Shown in pieces: positions 45,587 to 55,207 of a DNA stretch of 64,000 bases. Within the stretch, counting starts at the first letter, position 1. The number at the start of each line of letters is the position of its first letter. Source of the DNA: Staphylococcus arlettae (lineage in GTDB: Bacteria; Bacillota; Bacilli; Staphylococcales; Staphylococcaceae); assembly GCF_002902345.1 (NCBI RefSeq), contig NZ_PPQB01000010.1, positions 1-64,000 on the forward strand, given 5' to 3'. The position numbers and the translations under genes are program-made. The notes under the pieces were generated by a model that was not told the DNA's origin, searched no databases, and saw only the letters and a program-made list of their open reading frames with translations.

Positions 45587-45930
45587 ATTTAATTTTATTA
45601 TTAGTAATTGGCTTCTTAATATTTATAGGAACGTATATGATTTTATCAGTCAATTTAATACGTATCGTTATTGGTATTTCTATTTATACGCATGCTGGTA
45701 ATTTAATCATTATGAGTATGGGTAGTTATGGTAAAAACAAGACTGAACCATTAATTGGAACTGCTAACCAAAATTTTGTTGACCCTTTGTTACAAGCGAT
45801 TGTCTTAACGGCTATTGTCATTGGCTTTGCGATGACAGCATTCTTGCTTGTACTTGTATACAGAACCTTCCGAGTTACTAAAGAAGATGAAATTGATGTG
45901 CTGAGAGGAGATGACGAAAATAATGAGTAA
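45583..45930 (+). CDS. mnhC2: Mnh2 antiporter subunit C
   Basis: A 115-residue NuoK-like subunit with three helices ([19 protein letters not shown], then the [10 protein letters not shown] and [21 protein letters not shown] blocks). The Glu/Asp positions in the second helix region follow the Mrp type. Start ATG 45583 overlaps mnhB2. Confidence 0.93.
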   Translation: MNLILLLVIGFLIFIGTYMILSVNLIRIVIGISIYTHAGNLIIMSMGSYGKNKTEPLIGTANQNFVDPLLQAIVLTAIVIGFAMTAFLLVLVYRTFRVTKEDEIDVLRGDDENNE

Positions 45931-47422
45931 TTTATTAATACTACCATTACTGCTTCCAGCACTTTGTGGTTTAATCTTGGTCTTCATTCGTAATAATAGT
46001 TTGTTATCCCGAATTTTTGCGATAGGTACGATGGCGGTCTCTACGCTCGTCTCGTTATTCTTACTAATACATGTAATGCAGGGGAAACCTATCAAATTGG
46101 ATTTTGGTGGATGGCAAGCACCGTATGGTATTCAGTTTGTCGGAGATTCTTTAAGTTTATTAATGGTTACAACATCAAGTTTCGTAGTCACATTAATAAT
46201 TGCTTATGGCTTTGGTAGAGCTGAAAAACGTGCGATACGCTTCTATCTTCCCAGTTTTATTTTATTCTTAACTGTAGGTGTTATTGGCTCCTTTTTAACT
46301 GCTGATTTATTCAACATCTATGTCATGTTTGAAGTAATGTTATTGTCTTCATTCGTATTAATTACATTAGGACAGTCGGTAGAACAACTACGAGCGGCAA
46401 TTATCTATGTCGTGCTGAACATTGTCGGATCGTGGATGTTACTGTTAGGTATAGGGTTATTGTATAAGTTAACTGGAACACTTAACTTTGCACATGTTGC
46501 ACAACGTATTGGTGAAGTTCAAGATCAACGTGCCGTAGTCATAATTTCGATGGTCTTTTTAGTGGCATTTGGTTCTAAAGCAGCATTAGTCCTCTTTATG
46601 TGGTTGCCAAAAGCTTATGCGGTATTAAATACTGAATTAGCAGCATTATTTGCTGCATTAATGACTAAAGTTGGCGCTTATGCATTGATTCGTTTCTTTA
46701 CTTTAATATTTAATGAACAAGATGATGTAACGCATTCATTAATGGTCTTTTTAGCTTGTGTTACTATGCTTATTGGAGCATTTGGAGTAATGGCTTATAA
46801 AGATATTAAAAAAATTGCTGCCTATCAAGTTATTTTATCGATTGGATTTATCATATTAGGTTTGGGTACACATACTTTTGCGGGTGTGAATGGAGCCATA
46901 TTTTACTTAACAAATGATATTGTTGTGAAAACTTTACTCTTCTTTATTATAGGAAGTTTAGTATATATAACCGGACATAGAAACTACCAATATTTATCTG
47001 GTTTAGCTAAACAAGAGCCATTTTTTGGTGTCGCTTTTATTGTATTAATTCTAGCTATCGGAGGCGTGCCACCTTTTAGTGGATTTCCCGGGAAATTATT
47101 AATTTTCCAAGGTGCTGTAGAAAATGGTAATTATATCGGTTTAACGTTAATGATTATTACAAGTTTAATAGCGATGTTTAGCTTATTCAGAATATACTTT
47201 ACAATGTATTTAGGAAGTAGTGAAAAAGGTGAACAAGTATTGTTTAAACGTATTCCATTCTATCGTAAAAGTTTAATAGGGATGCTTGTCGCTGTGGTCA
47301 TTGCTATTGGTTTAGCAGCACCTATTTTATTTAAAGTGACAGAAAATGCGACACATTTAAATATGGATGATCAAGCATATGAAAAAGCAGTTAATCCACA
47401 TTTGCTGAAGGAGGAGAAATAA
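45923..47422 (+). CDS. mnhD2: Mnh2 antiporter subunit D
   Basis: A 499-residue NuoM/N-like subunit with 14 helices. Conserved Glu in [15 protein letters not shown] and Lys in [18 protein letters not shown] mark the proton channel. Start ATG 45923 lies inside the last codons of mnhC2 after GAGAGGAGATG; the ATG at 45911 has no SD at proper distance. Confidence 0.94.
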   Translation: MSNLLILPLLLPALCGLILVFIRNNSLLSRIFAIGTMAVSTLVSLFLLIHVMQGKPIKLDFGGWQAPYGIQFVGDSLSLLMVTTSSFVVTLIIAYGFGRAEKRAIRFYLPSFILFLTVGVIGSFLTADLFNIYVMFEVMLLSSFVLITLGQSVEQLRAAIIYVVLNIVGSWMLLLGIGLLYKLTGTLNFAHVAQRIGEVQDQRAVVIISMVFLVAFGSKAALVLFMWLPKAYAVLNTELAALFAALMTKVGAYALIRFFTLIFNEQDDVTHSLMVFLACVTMLIGAFGVMAYKDIKKIAAYQVILSIGFIILGLGTHTFAGVNGAIFYLTNDIVVKTLLFFIIGSLVYITGHRNYQYLSGLAKQEPFFGVAFIVLILAIGGVPPFSGFPGKLLIFQGAVENGNYIGLTLMIITSLIAMFSLFRIYFTMYLGSSEKGEQVLFKRIPFYRKSLIGMLVAVVIAIGLAAPILFKVTENATHLNMDDQAYEKAVNPHLLKEEK

Positions 47423-47425
47423 TCT

Positions 47426-47908
47426 ATGAGACAAGTAGTGTTAAATGTTGTCATTGCGTTTTTATGGGTTTTATTTCAAGATGAAGACGCTTTTAATATT
47501 TCTACCTTCTTCGCAGGATATTTAATTGGTCTAATTGTTATTTATATATTACATCGCTTTTTTGGCCAACAGTTTTACTTGAAAAAAGTTTGGGTGGCTA
47601 TTAAATTTTTATTTGTGTATTTATATCAATTGATTACATCAAGTATGACCAACATTAATTATATTTTGTTTAAAACAAAAGATATGAATCCAGGTCTTGT
47701 TACGTATGAAACGACTTTAGATAGTGATTGGGAAGTATCATTTTTAACAATACTTATCATTATTACACCTGGCTCTACTGTTATTCGTATTTCAAAAGAA
47801 AAACAAAAATTCTTTATTCATGCAATTGATGTGTCAGACAAAGAACGTCAAAAGTTATTAAAAAGTATTAGACAATATGAAGGTCTAATATTGGAGGTGG
47901 CAGAATGA
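47426..47908 (+). CDS. mnhE2: Mnh2 antiporter subunit E
   Basis: A 160-residue MnhE/MrpE protein: two to three N-terminal helices and a soluble C-terminal portion with [19 protein letters not shown], the family core. SD GAAGGAGG. Overlaps mnhF2 by four bases. Confidence 0.93.
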   Translation: MRQVVLNVVIAFLWVLFQDEDAFNISTFFAGYLIGLIVIYILHRFFGQQFYLKKVWVAIKFLFVYLYQLITSSMTNINYILFKTKDMNPGLVTYETTLDSDWEVSFLTILIIITPGSTVIRISKEKQKFFIHAIDVSDKERQKLLKSIRQYEGLILEVAE

Positions 47909-48207
47909 TTGATTCACTAACCAATTTTTTCATTACAAGTTCCATTATTGTCTTTGGGATCGCGTTACTGCTCACTTTGTTTAGATTAATCAAAGGACCT
48001 ACCACTGCTGATCGAGTTGTTGCATTTGATGCTGCCAGTGCAATACTCATGTCTATAGTAGGTGGTTTAAGCGTTATTTATGGTACGTTTTCATTCTTAG
48101 ATTCTATATTATTAATTGCCATTATCTCATTTGTAAGTACAGTCTCTATTTCTAGATTTATTGAAGGGGGGCACGTATTTAATGCAAACAACAAGCGAAA
48201 TCGTTAA
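47905..48207 (+). CDS. mnhF2: Mnh2 antiporter subunit F
   Basis: A 100-residue MnhF/MrpF protein with three helices and the signature [27 protein letters not shown] lies in the end of mnhE2. Its last 26 bases overlap mnhG2. Confidence 0.93.
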   Translation: MIDSLTNFFITSSIIVFGIALLLTLFRLIKGPTTADRVVAFDAASAILMSIVGGLSVIYGTFSFLDSILLIAIISFVSTVSISRFIEGGHVFNANNKRNR

Positions 48208-48628
48208 TTTATGTGCTGCCATTATCATGTTTTTAGGAAGTGTTATTGCACTTATTAGTGCCATTGGCTTAATCAAATTTCAGGATGTCTTTTTACGTAG
48301 TCATGCGGCTACTAAAAGTTCTACTTTGTCAGTGTTATTGACGTTAGTCGGAGTTATTATTTATTTCATCTCTGCGCAAGGATATTTAAGTGTACGTATG
48401 ATTTTAGCCTTGGTATTTATTAATTTAACTTCTCCTGTTGGAGGACATTTAATTTCACGAGCTGCATATCGTACGGGGGCTTATATGTATCGTAAAAAAG
48501 ATGGTATGAGACAAACGAACATATTGTTAAGTTCAAATGATGATCAAAATAATTTTGAACAGCTGAAAAAGCGTGCTAAAGAGCGTGAACAATTACGTAA
48601 AAAAGCCTATGAAGAAGACGAATATTAA
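48182..48628 (+). CDS. mnhG2: Mnh2 antiporter subunit G
   Basis: A 148-residue MnhG/MrpG subunit with three helices ([65 protein letters not shown]) and a charged cytoplasmic tail. I use ATG 48182 after AAGGGGGG; an upstream in-frame ATG would add seven residues. Last gene of mnh2, followed by the terminator at 48643-48700. Confidence 0.92.
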   Translation: MQTTSEIVNLCAAIIMFLGSVIALISAIGLIKFQDVFLRSHAATKSSTLSVLLTLVGVIIYFISAQGYLSVRMILALVFINLTSPVGGHLISRAAYRTGAYMYRKKDGMRQTNILLSSNDDQNNFEQLKKRAKEREQLRKKAYEEDEY

Positions 48629-48642
48629 TTTTGTTATATGAA

Positions 48643-48700
48643 GATGTGTATCTTTTCCTCCTGTGCTGACAAGGTAGGCGGAATAAGATGCACTTTTTTT
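48643..48700 (+). terminator. mnh2 terminator
   Basis: GATGTGTATCTTTTCC pairs with GGAATAAGATGCAC, with wobble and mismatch, followed by TTTTTTT. Confidence 0.7.
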
Positions 48701-48792
48701 ATTAAATATTTAGGTTAAATAATGTGATGGAATATTGAGGGGTCAATGATGGATCATGTTTTCTATATTACTGCCAAAGTCTCAACATTTTA

Positions 48793-48890
48793 TTGGCAGT
48801 TTTTTGTGCACGCTTTCCGCGGGCACTGCCTCAGCCTGTAGTCTTCGGCTTGTGCAATTTCCGCAGGAGTCGGCCCAAAGCACTGCTAAT
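48793..48890. repeat. GCCTGTAGTCT-core intergenic element, copy 3
   Basis: A 98-base unit with inverted ends TTGGCAGT and ACTGCTAA and the core TCAGCCTGTAGTCTTCGGCT...CCGCAGGAGTCGGCCC. Its sister at 48979-49077 is almost identical. The 97-codon frame that crosses both on the minus strand repeats its own peptide (SRRLQAEAVPAESVHKKLP) and is a by-product. Confidence 0.75.
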
Positions 48891-48978
48891 ATTTTGGAAA
48901 AGTCTTTAGGATAACTAATATTTAAGGTATGTTTACTTCCAATAAAACAATAGGTTATCGACAAAGTATCTGACTTTG

Positions 48979-49077
48979 TTGGCAGTTTTTTGTGCACGCT
49001 TTCCGCGGGAACTGCCTCAGCCTGTAGTCTTCGGCTCTTGCTATTCCCGCAGGAGTTGGCCCAAATCACTGCCAATA
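48979..49077. repeat. GCCTGTAGTCT-core intergenic element, copy 4
   Basis: Same as copy 3, with inverted ends TTGGCAGT and ACTGCCAA intact, and the core TCAGCCTGTAGTCTTCGGCT and CCGCAGGAGTTGGCCC. Confidence 0.75.
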
Positions 49078-49171
49078 ATATATGAAAGTTTTAGATGAAC
49101 TATCACCTTGGTTTTTGTCTACGTTCTATAACAAGAGGAAAGGGAATAACTAAATCGTCATCTTCATTTTA

Positions 49172-49297
49172 TATTGCCAGTAGCTAACTGAACTGTAATG
49201 TACCTTAACACATGTTTTTTATACCAGTCATCCTTGTCGCTGTGGGGAGAGGAATCTTATTAATAAAATTCGATTTCTGTTCCATTCCCTAAAAAAA
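49172..49297. repeat. staphylococcal intergenic repeat, copy 2 (diverged)
   Basis: Diverged copy of 5153-5281: GCCAGTAGCTAACTGAAC, CAGTCATCCTTG and the terminal GATTTCTGTTCCATTCCC before an A run occur in the same order. Nothing else is seen in 48701-49475 besides the repeats and the antiporter leader. Confidence 0.65.
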
Positions 49298-49475
49298 TGA
49301 TAAAATAATATATATTTGTAATTGTGTGAATTAATAATCGATGGGCAACGTTTGCTCATTGTAGCATTTAAAATGAGATGATAGCGTAAGCGCTTGTGTG
49401 ACATGTATATTATGCGTTATTTGTTTCAACCTCAGCAATTATAATAGTAAAGTTCAAACGATGAGAGGTGAAACT

Positions 49476-51524
49476 ATGCAAATATTTGAGACACTGCTTA
49501 TTTTTATAGTAGTCGTCATTTTAAGTTCATTTGTACATATATTTTTATCAAAAGTTCCTTTGGCCTTCATTCAAATAATTTTAGGTATGTTGTTATATAT
49601 TACACCTGTACCTGTAGACTTTAATTTTGATTCAGAACTTTTTATGGTTGCATTAATTGCTCCATTATTATTCGTAGAAGGTGTACAAGTATCTCGCGTA
49701 CATTTAAGAAGGTATATTAAGCCAGTTTTAATGATGGCATTGGGTTTAGTAGTGACAACAGTTATAGTAGTAGGTCTGTTTGTTCATTGGATATGGCCTG
49801 AGTTACCAATGGCAGCAGCGTTTGCTTTAGCAGCCATTTTATGTCCTACCGATGCAGTAGCTGTGCAAGCTATAACGAAAGGGAAAGTATTACCTAAAGG
49901 TTCTATGACAATTTTAGAAGGTGAATCACTTTTAAATGATGCAGCTGGTATCATATCTTTTAAAATTGCTGTAGCAGCTCTTATTACTGGAACTTTTTCA
50001 GTGGCTAACGCGATAGAACAGTTTTTAATATCATCTATCGGAGGATTTATCGTAGGGCTTATTATCGGTGTGGTTTTAGTACGAGCAAGAGTATCTTTAA
50101 CACGACGAGGCATTGAAAATGTTAACATGTTTACTTTTATTCAATTATTAACACCGTTTGTCACATATCTTATAGCAGAAATGTTCCATGCTTCAGGTAT
50201 TATTGCCGCGGTTGTAGCTGGTTTGGTTCATGGCTTTGAAAGAGATCGTATCTCACAAGCACGTACACGTTTGCAAATGAGTTATAACCATACGTGGAAT
50301 ATTATCGGCTATGCATTGAATGGCTTTGTGTTTGCTATTTTAGGTTATTTAATTCCTGAAGTGGTAGGTCGTATTATAGAAAATGAACCGCATAATTTAT
50401 TATTTTTAATTATTGTTACTGTTTTAATAGCACTAGCGATTTATGTCTTTAGATTTTTATGGGTGTTCGTTTTATACCCTTACTTTTATTTACCAGTGAG
50501 TCCTTTCCAAAAAATGATGTCGGATAATGAAAATAATCAAACTAACACAGAAACACCACCAAAAAGAGGGGTCTATGCATTTATAATGTCTCTTTGTGGT
50601 GTACATGGGACTATCTCATTAGCTATTGCTTTAACTTTGCCATATATGTTGGCAAATCATCATTCTTTTGCTTTTAGGGATGATTTACTATTTGTTGCAT
50701 CTGGTATGGTAATTATTAGTTTAGTAATAGCACAATTCTTATTACCATTATTTACAACATCTGCACCGAAACCTAAAGATACAGGGATGAACTATAAGCA
50801 TGCAAGAATCTTTATTTTAGAAAAGGTAATAGAGTCATTAAATAAAAATTCAACTTTAGAATCTAGTTTTCATTATGGAACGGTAATTAAAGAATACCAT
50901 GAAAAACTTGCATTTTTACGTACTGTGGAAAATGAAGATGAAAATATCAAAGAATTACAGCGACTGCAAAAAATTGCATTTGAGGTTGAAAACGATACTT
51001 TAAATAATTTAGTTGTTAATGGTGATATTACTACTAGTGTGTTGGATAACTATATGCGTTACGCTGAACGAACACAAATTTATAAACAAGCTTCATTAAT
51101 GCAACGTTTAATAGTTGAAGTGAAAGTTTATATTTTGAAAATACGTATTAAAAAACGTATGAAAACAAACGCAGCTTCTTCGTTATCTATTGCAGATAAC
51201 TTGTTAGAAATCTCCAATGTTATGCGTACAGTACATTATCGAGTAGTGAGTCGCTTAAGTAAAGAAACTACTGAAGATAATAAATTAGAAGTTGGGATGA
51301 TTTGTGATGGTTATTTGGCACGACGTGATAATTTAACACCAAGTAACTTTTTCAATCCTAAGAACGAAAATTCGATAACGAAAATTCGTTTAGATGCATT
51401 GAAAGAACAACGTCGTATCTTAAATCAATTGATAGAAGAAGAAGATGTTAGTGACACAACAGCGTTAAAAATACGAGAATCAATCAACTATGATGAAATG
51501 GTTATTGTAGATAGTTTAACTTAG
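49476..51524 (+). CDS. CPA1-family Na+/H+ antiporter
   Basis: A 682-residue cation:proton antiporter. About 12 membrane helices (1-420), with the TM5-like PTDAVAVQAITKGK and LEGESLLNDAAGI, where the paired acidic residues bind the ion. The C-terminal cytoplasmic tail of about 250 residues is mostly helical. Exchanges Na+ or K+ for H+. Start ATG 49476 after GAGAGGTGAAA; an in-frame upstream ATG at 49398 would add a poor N terminus and has no SD. Located between mnh2 and mnt as in S. aureus. Confidence 0.88.
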   Translation: MQIFETLLIFIVVVILSSFVHIFLSKVPLAFIQIILGMLLYITPVPVDFNFDSELFMVALIAPLLFVEGVQVSRVHLRRYIKPVLMMALGLVVTTVIVVGLFVHWIWPELPMAAAFALAAILCPTDAVAVQAITKGKVLPKGSMTILEGESLLNDAAGIISFKIAVAALITGTFSVANAIEQFLISSIGGFIVGLIIGVVLVRARVSLTRRGIENVNMFTFIQLLTPFVTYLIAEMFHASGIIAAVVAGLVHGFERDRISQARTRLQMSYNHTWNIIGYALNGFVFAILGYLIPEVVGRIIENEPHNLLFLIIVTVLIALAIYVFRFLWVFVLYPYFYLPVSPFQKMMSDNENNQTNTETPPKRGVYAFIMSLCGVHGTISLAIALTLPYMLANHHSFAFRDDLLFVASGMVIISLVIAQFLLPLFTTSAPKPKDTGMNYKHARIFILEKVIESLNKNSTLESSFHYGTVIKEYHEKLAFLRTVENEDENIKELQRLQKIAFEVENDTLNNLVVNGDITTSVLDNYMRYAERTQIYKQASLMQRLIVEVKVYILKIRIKKRMKTNAASSLSIADNLLEISNVMRTVHYRVVSRLSKETTEDNKLEVGMICDGYLARRDNLTPSNFFNPKNENSITKIRLDALKEQRRILNQLIEEEDVSDTTALKIRESINYDEMVIVDSLT

Positions 51525-51582
51525 TGACACTACTCTATAGATAGAGTTGCTTTAGTTTAATGTACGAACTGAAAAGTAAATA

Positions 51583-51888
51583 AAAATAAACTGGCAGATC
51601 ACTAAAACAATGAATCATAAATGTTTAGCGGTCTGCCAGTTTTGTAAGCGTAGCAATATGGGCTGTCTGGATAGAAATTTCATTATATTGCTACGTTTAC
51701 TTTTTTACACAGAGAAAAAGCCATCAATGGAGGAGGATTATGTACCATTGATGGCGTAAGAGTTTGATCTAAGGCTTGAATACCACCATATCGTACGTGG
51801 ATGTGTAGCATGTATAGGAGAGACACGTACGATATGGGACTATTCACCTAGTTAACAGGTTGAATAGCCTTAGTTATTATCATAATTA
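51583..51888 (-). ncRNA. rsaC: RsaC-like RNA, mntABC 3' UTR
   Basis: About 300 untranslated bases downstream of mntC on its strand, where S. aureus encodes the sRNA RsaC, released from the mntABC mRNA and acting on sodA under manganese starvation. Hairpins in 5' to 3' order: a closing stem CTAAGGCT/AGCCTTAG enclosing CTATTCA..TGAATAG and a perfect 14-bp stem starting CCATATCG with a C-rich loop (TCTCTCC). Then GCCATCAATGG/CCATTGATGGC (51755-51720) with loop containing TCCTCCT, complementary to Shine-Dalgarno sequences. Then GTAAACGTAGC/GCTACGCTTAC, then the terminator at 51588-51643. Identity by position and architecture; much shorter than the S. aureus RNA (about 1.1 kb). Confidence 0.7.
51588..51643. 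terminator. terminator of the mntABC-RsaC unit
   Basis: AAACTGGCAG(A)TC pairs with G(G)TCTGCCAGTTT across a loop that itself can pair (ACTAAAACA/TGTTTAG). T-rich on the minus-strand side (TTTATTTTTATTT); may also end the antiporter transcript. Confidence 0.8.
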
Positions 51889-52821
51889 TTACTTCATACT
51901 GCCATGAATTGTGTTGATATTAGCTTCCATCATTTTATAATAGGAATCTCCTTTAGTTCCTTTTTCTCCAATAGAATCGGTAAATACTTCACCATAAATA
52001 TCTTTTTTAGTTTCTTCACTTAACGTATCCATGCTTTTACGTTCAACACTTGTTTCAACAAGTAAGTGTTTTAGATTGTGTTTTTTAACAAATTCAATGG
52101 CTTGTTTCATCTGCTCTGGTGTACCTTGCTTTTCAGTATTTATTTCCCAAATGTATCCTGGTTTTAAATCGTACTGTCTTGCAAAGTATTTAAAAGCACC
52201 TTCGCTTGTAATAAATGCACGTGAGTCTTTTGAAATATCATCAAACTTGTTATGACTTTCTTTATTCAATGTTTGTAGCTTGCTAATATAATTTGAACCT
52301 TGTTTCTCTACATCTTTATTGTCTTTAACATTTTTAGTTAACGTCTCTTTAATAACTTCGGCATATTTAATACCATTTTCTAAACTTAACCAAGCATGAG
52401 GATCTTGGTTCTCCTCTTTTTTACTAGCACCTTCTAAATAAATAGGTTTTACTGTTTTAGAAACAGCTACAACATTTTTATCGTCCATTGATTTATTCGC
52501 TTGTTTTAAAGCTTTTTCAAACCACCCGTTACCCGATTCTAAATTTAACCCATTATAAAATACAATATCAGCATCTGTTAATGCTTTAATATCTTTAGGT
52601 TTTACTTCATATTCATGAGGGTCTTGGCCTATAGGAACGATACTATGTAAGTCTATATTCTTACCGCCAACATTTTGAGCTATATCATAAATTATTGAAT
52701 TAGTAGTTACAACTTTTAATTTATCATTTGACTTGTTTTCTGACTGTGCAGATTTGTTGTTATTACTGCAAGCACCAACGACTAGCATTAATATTAAAAG
52801 TATGGGTAATAGTTTTTTCAT
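51889..52821 (-). CDS. mntC: manganese ABC transporter substrate-binding lipoprotein MntC
   Basis: A 310-residue lipoprotein, with signal peptide and lipobox VVGAC (Cys18). Cluster A-I Mn/Zn-binding fold: GQDPHEYEVKPKD (His ligand near 69), DPHAWLSLENGIKYA (His ligand near 142), ITSEGAFKYFARQYDL (Glu ligand) and a late Asp (FTDSIG) make the His-His-Glu-Asp Mn site. Last gene of mntABC, with its start overlapping mntB by four bases. Followed by the RsaC-like RNA. Confidence 0.95.
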   Translation of the reverse strand: MKKLLPILLILMLVVGACSNNNKSAQSENKSNDKLKVVTTNSIIYDIAQNVGGKNIDLHSIVPIGQDPHEYEVKPKDIKALTDADIVFYNGLNLESGNGWFEKALKQANKSMDDKNVVAVSKTVKPIYLEGASKKEENQDPHAWLSLENGIKYAEVIKETLTKNVKDNKDVEKQGSNYISKLQTLNKESHNKFDDISKDSRAFITSEGAFKYFARQYDLKPGYIWEINTEKQGTPEQMKQAIEFVKKHNLKHLLVETSVERKSMDTLSEETKKDIYGEVFTDSIGEKGTKGDSYYKMMEANINTIHGSMK

Positions 52822-53654
52822 GTTAATTGTCCTTTCTTTATACGTGTGTTAATTTTTAGTGCGCTGAATACAATGATGTAAATAATAAATGCACACAGTA
52901 CAATGGTTGCGCCACTTGGAATATTATAAATGTAGCTAAAATACATACCAGTGACGGAACAAATAATACTAATAGTACTAGCAATTACCATCATTTGTGG
53001 TAAGGTCTTAGCTATTAAAAATGCAGTACTCGCAGGTGTTATCAATAATGCAACGACTAAAATAATACCAACAGTTTGAATACTGGCTATTGTTACCATA
53101 GCTAGTAATAACATTACAAAATAGTGAATTAATGTAGTGTTCAAGCCACTCATGCGGCTAAATGTTGAATCAAATGTTGAAATCATTAAAGGTCGATAAA
53201 ATATAACAATAAGTAAAAGCACTATAGCACTGACGATAATAGTAGACCAAAAAATATTAGTTGTAATGGCAAGAATGTTACCAAATAAAATATGGTGCAA
53301 ATCTGTTGCACTATTAATCAAACTAATAATGATAATCCCAGTAGATAAAAAGGCTGTAAAACTAATACCTATCGCAGCATCTGGTTTAGTTTTACTGCTT
53401 TGCGTAATAAATCCTATAAATAAACTTGCAATCATCCCTGTAACTAAAGCACCGATATACATTGGTATACCGAGTACAAATGATAATGCTACACCAGGTA
53501 ACACTGCATGACTCATAGCATCCCCCATTAACGAAAGACCGCGTAATACAATAAGACTACCCACCGTGCCACATACAATACCTACTACAATAGAGATAAT
53601 AAGTGCACGGTTTAAAAATTGATAACTGAATAAATGTTCAATGAAATCTAACAT
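52818..53654 (-). CDS. mntB: manganese ABC transporter permease MntB
   Basis: A 278-residue permease of the ABC-3 family with eight to nine helices. Markers: RGLSLMGDAMSHAVLPGVAL near 40 and VGIILVVALLITPASTAFLIAK near 195. Begins three bases after the mntA stop. Confidence 0.94.
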   Translation of the reverse strand: MLDFIEHLFSYQFLNRALIISIVVGIVCGTVGSLIVLRGLSLMGDAMSHAVLPGVALSFVLGIPMYIGALVTGMIASLFIGFITQSSKTKPDAAIGISFTAFLSTGIIIISLINSATDLHHILFGNILAITTNIFWSTIIVSAIVLLLIVIFYRPLMISTFDSTFSRMSGLNTTLIHYFVMLLLAMVTIASIQTVGIILVVALLITPASTAFLIAKTLPQMMVIASTISIICSVTGMYFSYIYNIPSGATIVLCAFIIYIIVFSALKINTRIKKGQLT

Positions 53655-53657
53655 ATT

Positions 53658-54398
53658 TTACTGCACACTCTTTTCATCGGATATTAGTGCAGAAGGTTCT
53701 GCATTTAAAAATGTCTGGTTTAATTGTTCAGGTTGCATCGCTATATCACTATCACCAAAAAAGCGAATAGTGCGATTAAGTAAAATGATACGATCGAAAT
53801 ATTGAGTGGCTTTAGATAAGTCGTGATGAACAATTAAGATTAATTTGTTTTCACTTTTTAGATGCTGTAATAAATTGAAAATTAACTGTTCACTATGAAA
53901 ATCTATGCCTACGAAAGGTTCATCTAACATATAGACCTGATTACTGTGCATTAAAGCACGTGCCACAAGTACACGTTGCAATTGACCTCCGCTTATTTCG
54001 GAAATTTGACGATGACGCAAATCATTTAATTCTAATGTTGTTAATAAAGACTCGAGTCGTGATTTTACTTTTTTAGTTACGGGTTTAAACCATCCGATAT
54101 TACCATATGAGCCTGATAATATAACAGCTTCTACACCGATAGGAAAATCTAAATCGATATGAGCTTTTTGAGGAATATACGTAATTGATTTTAATACTGA
54201 GGAGAGCGGTTGTTGATTTAACAATTGTTCTCCAGTTGCTTTGAATTCTCCAATAAGCGATTTAAATAAAGATGACTTTCCTGCACCATTAGGTCCCATA
54301 ATTCCTATAATTTCACCTTGGATAGGTAATGTTAAATTAATATCTTTGAGCACATGTTTCTTCCCTAAATGCAAATTTAAGTTTTTTATTTCTAACAT
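53658..54398 (-). CDS. mntA: manganese ABC transporter ATPase MntA
   Basis: A 246-residue ABC ATPase. Walker A GPNGAGKSS (35-43), signature EISGGQLQR near 134, Walker B VYMLDEPFVG near 154, H-loop IVHHDL near 188. Drives Mn2+ uptake with MntB and MntC. First gene of mntABC, expressed under low manganese from a promoter carrying the MntR box at 54421-54434. SD AGAAGGTGAATT before ATG. Confidence 0.95.
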   Translation of the reverse strand: MLEIKNLNLHLGKKHVLKDINLTLPIQGEIIGIMGPNGAGKSSLFKSLIGEFKATGEQLLNQQPLSSVLKSITYIPQKAHIDLDFPIGVEAVILSGSYGNIGWFKPVTKKVKSRLESLLTTLELNDLRHRQISEISGGQLQRVLVARALMHSNQVYMLDEPFVGIDFHSEQLIFNLLQHLKSENKLILIVHHDLSKATQYFDRIILLNRTIRFFGDSDIAMQPEQLNQTFLNAEPSALISDEKSVQ

Positions 54399-54420
54399 AA
54401 TTCACCTTCTAAAAATATTT

Positions 54421-54434
54421 TTAGGTTGACCTAA
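54421..54434. promoter_or_regulatory. MntR operator of mntABC
   Basis: TTAGGTTGACCTAA is palindromic except the central two bases and matches the MntR box known upstream of mntABC in S. aureus. It sits 22 bases before the mntA start, between the likely -10 (TATAAT-like, minus strand) and the SD, and 85 bases from mntR. Mn-loaded MntR would repress mntABC. Confidence 0.85.
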
Positions 54435-54518
54435 TTTATTTTATAATATACTACGAACTTTTAGCGTGTCAAGAATTTTCGTGATACAATAAAGACAATG
54501 ATTGTGAGAGGTGAAAGT

Positions 54519-55160
54519 ATGCTGACAGAAGAGAAAGAGGACTACTTGAAGGCCATTTTAACGCATAAAGGCGATACTACTTTTGTATCAAACAAAAAGT
54601 TATCGCAGTATTTAAATATAAAGCCACCATCAGTAAGTGAAATGATAAATAGATTAGAACAAACAGAATTGGTAGCAACAAAACCATATAAAGGTGTGAT
54701 GTTAACGCAGAAAGGTTTGGCACACACTTTAGATATTATTAAACGACATCGTTTACTTGAATTATTTTTAATTCAAATATTGCATTATGATTGGGAAGAA
54801 GTGCATCAGGAAGCGGAAGTATTAGAACACAGAGTCTCACATCTATTTGTAGAGCGGTTAGATAAGTTATTAGATTATCCAACTACATGTCCTCATGGCG
54901 GCGTTATACCACGTAATAATCAATATAAGGAACTATATACAACCGATTTATTACAATTTAGTGCTGGAGATTATGTTAATGTTAAAAGAGTAAGGGACAG
55001 AACAGAATTATTGGTTTATTTGTCTAGTAAAGCCATCTCAATTGGTGATGAAGTACTTATCGTCGATAAAGATGATACAAATAGAGTAGTAATGATTCAA
55101 AAAGGCGAGACGGTTACAATTTTGAGTTATGATAATGCAGCGCATATTTACGTAGAATAA
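54519..55160 (+). CDS. mntR: manganese-dependent repressor MntR
   Basis: A 213-residue DtxR-family regulator: N-terminal winged helix (1-60; MLTEEKEDYLKAIL, KKLSQYLNIKPPSVSEMINRLEQ), dimerisation/metal-binding domain (EVLEHRVSHLFVERLD, CPHGGVIP) and a C-terminal FeoA/SH3-like domain (residues 145-213). This is the long DtxR/SloR/MntR form rather than the 142-aa Bacillus type. ATG 54519 follows GAGAGGTGAAAG; the in-frame ATG at 54498 would sit upstream of the SD. Divergent from mntABC. Confidence 0.92.
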   Translation: MLTEEKEDYLKAILTHKGDTTFVSNKKLSQYLNIKPPSVSEMINRLEQTELVATKPYKGVMLTQKGLAHTLDIIKRHRLLELFLIQILHYDWEEVHQEAEVLEHRVSHLFVERLDKLLDYPTTCPHGGVIPRNNQYKELYTTDLLQFSAGDYVNVKRVRDRTELLVYLSSKAISIGDEVLIVDKDDTNRVVMIQKGETVTILSYDNAAHIYVE

Positions 55161-55163
55161 TAT

Positions 55164-55198
55164 AAAAAGCGATGGTTTATATTAACCATCGCTTTTTG
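55164..55198. terminator. bidirectional terminator after mntR
   Basis: AAAAAGCGATGGTT pairs perfectly with AACCATCGCTTTTT around TATATT, four bases after the mntR stop. It also lies just past the stop of the facing M50 gene. Confidence 0.9.
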
Positions 55199-55207
55199 CA
55201 TATATAT

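Noticed and set aside
48782-49075. 97-codon minus-strand frame with an internally repeated peptide
   Set aside because: It runs through two copies of the intergenic repeat; the repeated peptide follows from the DNA repeat, and there is no SD or family match.
49387-49403. cre-like sequence GTAAGCGCTT before the CPA1 antiporter
   Set aside because: Only the central part matches the consensus; the right half (GTGTG) does not. Not called.
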